In this document: in pieces, positions 59,868-64,000 of the stretch
How the letters are laid out: each line of letters opens with the position of its first letter
Position numbering within the stretch: position 1 is the stretch's first letter
Assembly (NCBI GenBank): GCA_036873135.1
Contig: JAPTYO010000001.1
Coordinates: forward strand, 40,510,774-40,574,773
Direction of reading: 5' to 3'
Source: Clarkia xantiana subsp. parviflora
Lineage: Eukaryota > Streptophyta > Magnoliopsida > Myrtales > Onagraceae
DNA: 64,000 nucleotides
Position numbers and translations under genes: made by a program
Notes under the pieces: model-generated
Seen by the model: the letters and a program-made list of their open reading frames with translations, nothing else
The model's database searches: none
What the model was told of the DNA's origin: nothing

Positions 59868-60546
59868 TTGATAATTAGGGGTGAGCAAATATTCTGAGAT
59901 GCTCAAAATCTCGCCCGTTCCAAAAATGTGCCCAAGCTCTAATGGGCGGGACTTTTCTTCTCAATTAGGGCTGGAACTTTTTACGAAGTCCCAAAAGACC
60001 CGTCCCGTCCCTTTTTGTTAACTAATCAGCTATAAACTATAGTTAGTTAAGTTAACTTTAGTGATGGCTCGGGTTGAAGTTCCATTTGATCTGTGATTTG
60101 TATTTATAACTTGTTATATCTGAATTGTTGGTGACTTTGTGTTAGAGTATTGGTAAAACTTAGTTTTGGAGTTATTGGTGAACTATTTTGGAGAACCAAG
60201 TTACGTGTTAAACCTAGTGTTCTTACAAGTGACAAAATGTTTGAGTGATTTTGGTGTTTTATGGTGAACTTTGTGGTATGTGTTAAACTTTGTTGTTGTT
60301 CTGTGTTTGGTTATGGTTTAATTAAATTGAGTATGATTTTTTTTTTTTTGAACTTGGATGGGAATTTGGGTTTGTCCCATTTATCCCAAGTCTCTGTAGG
60401 CCCGTGGCGGGCGGGCGGGCCTTTTCCTACTAGCTAGGGCTCGGGATAGGACTCGGGACAGCCATTAAGTGACCCTAGTTTTAGGGCTTAGGCCATTTTT
60501 TAGAAAAAGCCCGCCCATCCGTCCCATGCTCAGCCCTATTGATAAT
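59868..60546. mobile_element. hAT MITE with TSD TTGATAAT
   Basis: The 663-bp element (59876-60538) starts TAGGGGTGAGCA and ends TGCTCAGCCCTA, an inverted terminus with one mismatch. The exact 8-bp duplication TTGATAAT flanks it (59868-59875, 60539-60546). GC-rich arms (GGCGGGCGGGCGGGCC near 60403) surround an AT-rich centre. No transposase. Confidence 0.92.
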
Positions 60547-61040
60547 ACTACTTGCAATCTTAATTGAACTTTATAATACAGGGAGTTCGAATTTTATACT
60601 CATGAAAAATGCTAATGGCATTTTTGTTTTGTAAAATCAAGTCTGAGCTTGATAATATTCGGTTTGAACCACTTGCGAGCCTAAATAAACTGTATAATAT
60701 ATACAAGTCAGCTGAATTTGAGTCGATCTCGATTTTTGTAGTCATGAAAAATATTATTACCATTTTTGGTATGTAAAGCCAATTTTGAGCTCGATAATAC
60801 AAGATTTGAACTAATTGAGAGTTTAAGCGCACTTTATAAAATAGGCAAGTCAAATAAATTTGAGTAGATGTCGACTTCTGTAGTTATTAGAAAACCTAGC
60901 GATCTTTTTGGTTTGTAAAATCGAGTTGATAATACTAGATTTGAACTACTTACGATACTAAATGAACTTTAAGATATATATATATACAAGTCAGCAGAAA
61001 TCGAGTCGAACTCAATTTTTAAGTCATAACAAATGCTATT
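60541..61040 (+). repeat. Degenerate 110-142-bp tandem array
   Basis: Four units begin GATAATA(C/T) at 60541, 60651, 60793 and 60928. Landmarks TTTGAAC(C/T)ACTT, AACTTTATAA, AAGTCAGC and GAGTCGA occur in the same order, as does a TTTTTGGT..GTAAA(A/G) element. The sequence just left of the hAT insertion (GAACTTGATAAT) looks like the end of a further unit, so the hAT element sits in the array. Confidence 0.75.
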
Positions 61041-61472
61041 TGCATTTATTGTCTAATCAATTCGAATGTGGCCTTCAAATAGTTCTTCTTGCCACCCGTC
61101 TGAATTTGGGCAACATCATCATTAAAGCGGATTGTAAAAATCTCATCGATATTCTTCAAGACTCGTCTTCAGCAACTTGGCAGCATAAGAATTTGATTGA
61201 TGATGTCTTATTGCACTTCCCATATCTCAACTGAAAACTCAATTTATCAGAAAATGAGGAATTGTACCATACTATACTTTGGTCTCGTGAGCTTCCTGTA
61301 TTTGTGACTTCTCCCTGTTTTTATTGCTCCGCCATCTGCCTTCCCATGTGTTTGCTACAATTGAAGTGGACATAAGTTTGGTTCCACGTTCTAATTGTAG
61401 TCTTTTTATTGTTATGCTTCTTGTTTTTTTTTTTTCTTTCAATTTTTTGTTTATTGTATCTTAAAAAAAAAA
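61041..61472 (+). pseudogene. LINE 3' end with RNase H-like (RVT_3) remnant
   Basis: The open frame ending at 61234 reads FECGLQIVLLATRLNLGNII and ADCKNLIDILQD. This fits the RNase H-like domain at the C-terminus of plant LINE polyproteins (family pattern AE..AL..GL..A...G...v.vE.D...lv). It is followed by 230 bp of untranslated sequence and an A run at 61462-61472. The element is 5' truncated. Confidence 0.6.
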
Positions 61473-61492
61473 AAGAAGCTTTGTGAGGATTA

Positions 61493-61570
61493 GGTTTGGA
61501 TTCAGATCACATATGCCATTTTTTTACGACCTATATCATACCTCACTATTATAAAATTAACAAGTACTAT
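61493..61570 (+). mobile_element. Left half of a MITE (family of 47186-47403)
   Basis: TTGGATTCAGATCACATATG, then ATCATACCTCACTATTATAAAATTAAC, matches the left end of the USP-intron MITE. The right end is missing. Confidence 0.4.
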
Positions 61571-61985
61571 GTGCATTTCTTGCGCATCGCTCGGGGCGAC
61601 TTACCAAATATGTATAATTAACAAACTAATATTCGATGAAATTTATATTGACTATTTGTAATATGTTGAAACACTATATAGTAAAAATATATTTTTAAAT
61701 AAAATATAAGTCTAAAATTTGAAAAAGTAAACGAAAGACTGAAAATTTTGAACCATAAAATATCATTGCTCAAATTCACAAATAAATTTTAGATGCCCTT
61801 ATCGCATGCTACCTTTGGTCGTCGGATCTGTGTAAAGCGTCTGTTCTTCAACAGATATGGTTTCGATGATCACCGACGATATCTCGCAGAGATAGAGATG
61901 GCTCTGCCATTGAGCCTGTCAGCCGCCTGTACCGCATGGTATATTCGTTCGCCGGCTCCGCGTCAAGCGTCTGTTAAAAATCAGC

Positions 61986-62213
61986 GAAATTTTAATTTCG
62001 ATTAATTACATACATTGAATCTTGAACGATCCGAAATTTTAATTGCGATTAATTGCATACATTGAATCTTGAACGGTTCAAAATCAGGGAAATTTTAATT
62101 GCGATTAATTTCATACATTGAATTTTGAACGGTCCGAAATTTTAATTGTGATTAATTGTATACATTGAATATTGAACGGTTCGAAATCTACGAAATTTTA
62201 ATTGCGATCAATT
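61986..62213 (+). repeat. Alternating 47/56-bp tandem array
   Basis: GAAATTTTAATT starts units at 61986, 62033, 62089, 62136 and 62192, with spacing 47, 56, 47 and 56. Each contains GATTAATT(G/T)CATACATTG and AATCTTGAACGG. The longer unit ends with an extra AATCAGGG-like segment. The array is therefore a duplicated dimer of 103 bp. Confidence 0.92.
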
Positions 62214-62640
62214 GCAACTTAAAAACCTCAGCTTCCTAGTGGAATCAATGCTATGGAGTTAATGACTACAGCTTAAGTCAATTGTCATAAATGCATCGAT
62301 TAATGTAAAAAACAAAATAATCAGCTCCACATTCACTCTGTTGTTATCTTTCATTCATAATTTATTATATATATAAATACTTTGTGTAATTAATTTCGAT
62401 TTGTTTTTTTTTTTTTTAAAAAACTATTGGGAAATTAGACGCCACACTACATGCCGATGATGAGAGCACTATCAAATAGGCATATGGTAGACGTACACGT
62501 AACACATTACACATGTATGATGTATATATAATATAACAACATTGACTAAACTTAAATTTACAAATATGTGGATATAAACGAGAGTCCTTGATCTAGTATA
62601 AAAAATGATACTTACTATATACGAAGTAAGAATTTAGTTT
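62214..62640. other. Intergenic, AT-rich
   Basis: No supported feature apart from short T runs. Confidence 0.5.
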
Positions 62641-62857
62641 TATGTAAAAATTAGATCATAAGAGCGTTTACTCTCATGTGGTTTAACTCACAAATCTTAT
62701 GTTCGAAACTCATTTGGGAGTTATATCAGAGCGATCTGATTAACATATAATGTCTCGTCTAACCCACAATCTGTGTTAGACATAAGAGGAGGTGTAGAAA
62801 TGGGTTAAATGCATTGGTTCACTAAATTTGGTTGAAAAAAAAAAAAAAAAAAAAAAC
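62640..62857 (+). mobile_element. SINE-like sequence with poly-A tail
   Basis: About 190 bp with TAAGAGCGTTTACTC (A-box-like) and TATGTTCGAAACTC (B-box-like) in tRNA-gene order ends in an A run of about 23 at 62834-62857. The features fit a tRNA-derived SINE. Target duplications were not identified. Confidence 0.45.
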
Positions 62858-64000
62858 TCTATACTACGAGTAGGAGAGTCTGAATATATATAGCGGGATG
62901 AGTCTGATAGCCACTACTAACCTGTTCGTTTTTTTTTATATACATATATATATATTTTAATAATTGCAAAAAGAAAAAAACTTTATAATTTGGGGTAGTG
63001 ATGCATCTAATTTTTTCTAAAGGGGTTTAAGTGTGAGTGATTATAAATTATCTATCTATATATAATAATGAGTGATTGTTTACTTATTTACGTATGGGTG
63101 ACGGGGACCAATATTGCCAATTTACAAAATATATATATATATATATATTGAGTCCCACCCTAATGGTTTTGGTACCTAATTAAAGGAATATATAGGGGGA
63201 TGATGGTGCAACGTTAAGTGGGCGGCAACAAGAAGTGATCCTTCAAAGGGAAACCATATCCCAAAAGAGAGTAAAGAAAAAGTTGAATCATGCATGCTAC
63301 ACATGGCCAACTTGATAATATATGTTTTCAAATTTCAATTCCATTTGTAGGAGTTACTGGTGTACAACCTAAAACATAACTAAAGCTTAATTGTCTGTAA
63401 TTGAAGAGTATAATTGTTTGATTACGATATTTAAAACGGTTCATTACAAAAAAAAAAAAACTTAATTTTGATTTTTGGGTGTTTCGTAATAAATGATCCG
63501 ATTTTTTTTTTTCTTTTCAAACAACAAACTCAACTTTGTATAACGTAACAAAGTGCAAATTATATTGATTTTCAATTAAAAAATGATGAAAATTGAACAT
63601 GCAACATCAATATAATTTATCTTAACATAAGCTATGTTGATTTTGTCCATTATGTGTCACATGATATGATTATTATGCGTGCGAATTTTGTCACTTCTTT
63701 ATTTAAAAATCAACGTAGTTTGCCTTTGTTAAGTTATGTGAAATTGAGTTTGTTGTTTGCAAATAAAAAAGTTTGGTCAGTTTTTCTTTTTTTTTTTTGC
63801 AAAACACTCAAATTATTGGAAAATTAACCCTATTTAAAAATTAAACAAATATTATAATAGTAATAAATAAATATATTTTTAGACACCAAGTAATTTAAAA
63901 GGTTAAGAACCTAAAAACAGTATCCGTTTTCAACCATATTGAAATTTGGTATTTTAGAATTAAAATGTTAATATGGACGTTCCAAGTTTCATTTTTTAAA
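62858..64000. other. Intergenic, AT-rich right edge
   Basis: No gene, element end or structured RNA recognised. A (TA)n run lies at 63130-63149 and several poly-A/T runs occur. Confidence 0.55.

Overview
This is an AT-rich plant nuclear window, almost certainly eudicot. It holds intron-containing genes with GT-AG borders, a cytosolic HSP90 ending in MEEVD, an ACR-type four-ACT-domain protein, a 60S ribosomal protein, and a dense layer of plant transposons (Copia, LINE, CACTA, hAT, Helitron, PIF/Harbinger- and MULE-like MITEs). I see no organellar or bacterial DNA, no CRISPR array and no operon. The species cannot be named from the sequence alone.

Layout. 2.0-8.5 kb: an ACR6-like gene (+) whose 3' flank is present in three near-identical 592-bp tandem copies. 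10.6-13.5 kb: a complete three-exon HSP90 gene (-). 14.1-17.1 kb: a decayed LINE (-) split by a 1,057-bp hAT element that carries an antisense N-terminal fragment of a flavonol-synthase-like 2-oxoglutarate dioxygenase. 17.4-19.1 kb: an unrecognised gene-like or retro-sequence. 19.7-20.1 kb: a small single-exon gene. 20.3-29.0 kb: a diverged direct repeat, then an old Copia element (+) containing a solo LTR and a long-hairpin MULE-like MITE. 29.3-30.8 kb: MITEs. 30.8-36.1 kb: a non-autonomous CACTA element inserted in a TA microsatellite. 38.4-38.9 kb: a foldback with telomere-like arms. 40.6-45.6 kb: a carbohydrate-esterase (SGNH/DUF303) pseudogene whose intron holds a LINE scrap and a Helitron. 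46.6-48.7 kb: a two-exon universal-stress-protein gene (-). 51.7-56.9 kb: a complete but stop-ridden Copia element (-) with both LTRs, PBS and target-site duplication. 57.5-59.6 kb: the four-exon RPL23 (uL14) gene (-). 59.9-62.9 kb: a hAT MITE inside a tandem array, a LINE 3' end, an alternating 47/56-bp tandem array and a SINE-like sequence.

The functional genes are independent transcription units: amino-acid-sensing ACR protein, chaperone, stress protein and ribosomal protein. Nothing suggests a biosynthetic cluster. The most interesting signals are structural: gene-fragment capture by a hAT element, an ACCGGTTC-rich repeat theme that also fills two introns of the ACR gene, the recent triplication of that gene's 3' flank, and several insertions datable by intact target-site duplications. 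All exon borders and repeat boundaries were read by eye, and domain names come from recognised motifs, not from searches.
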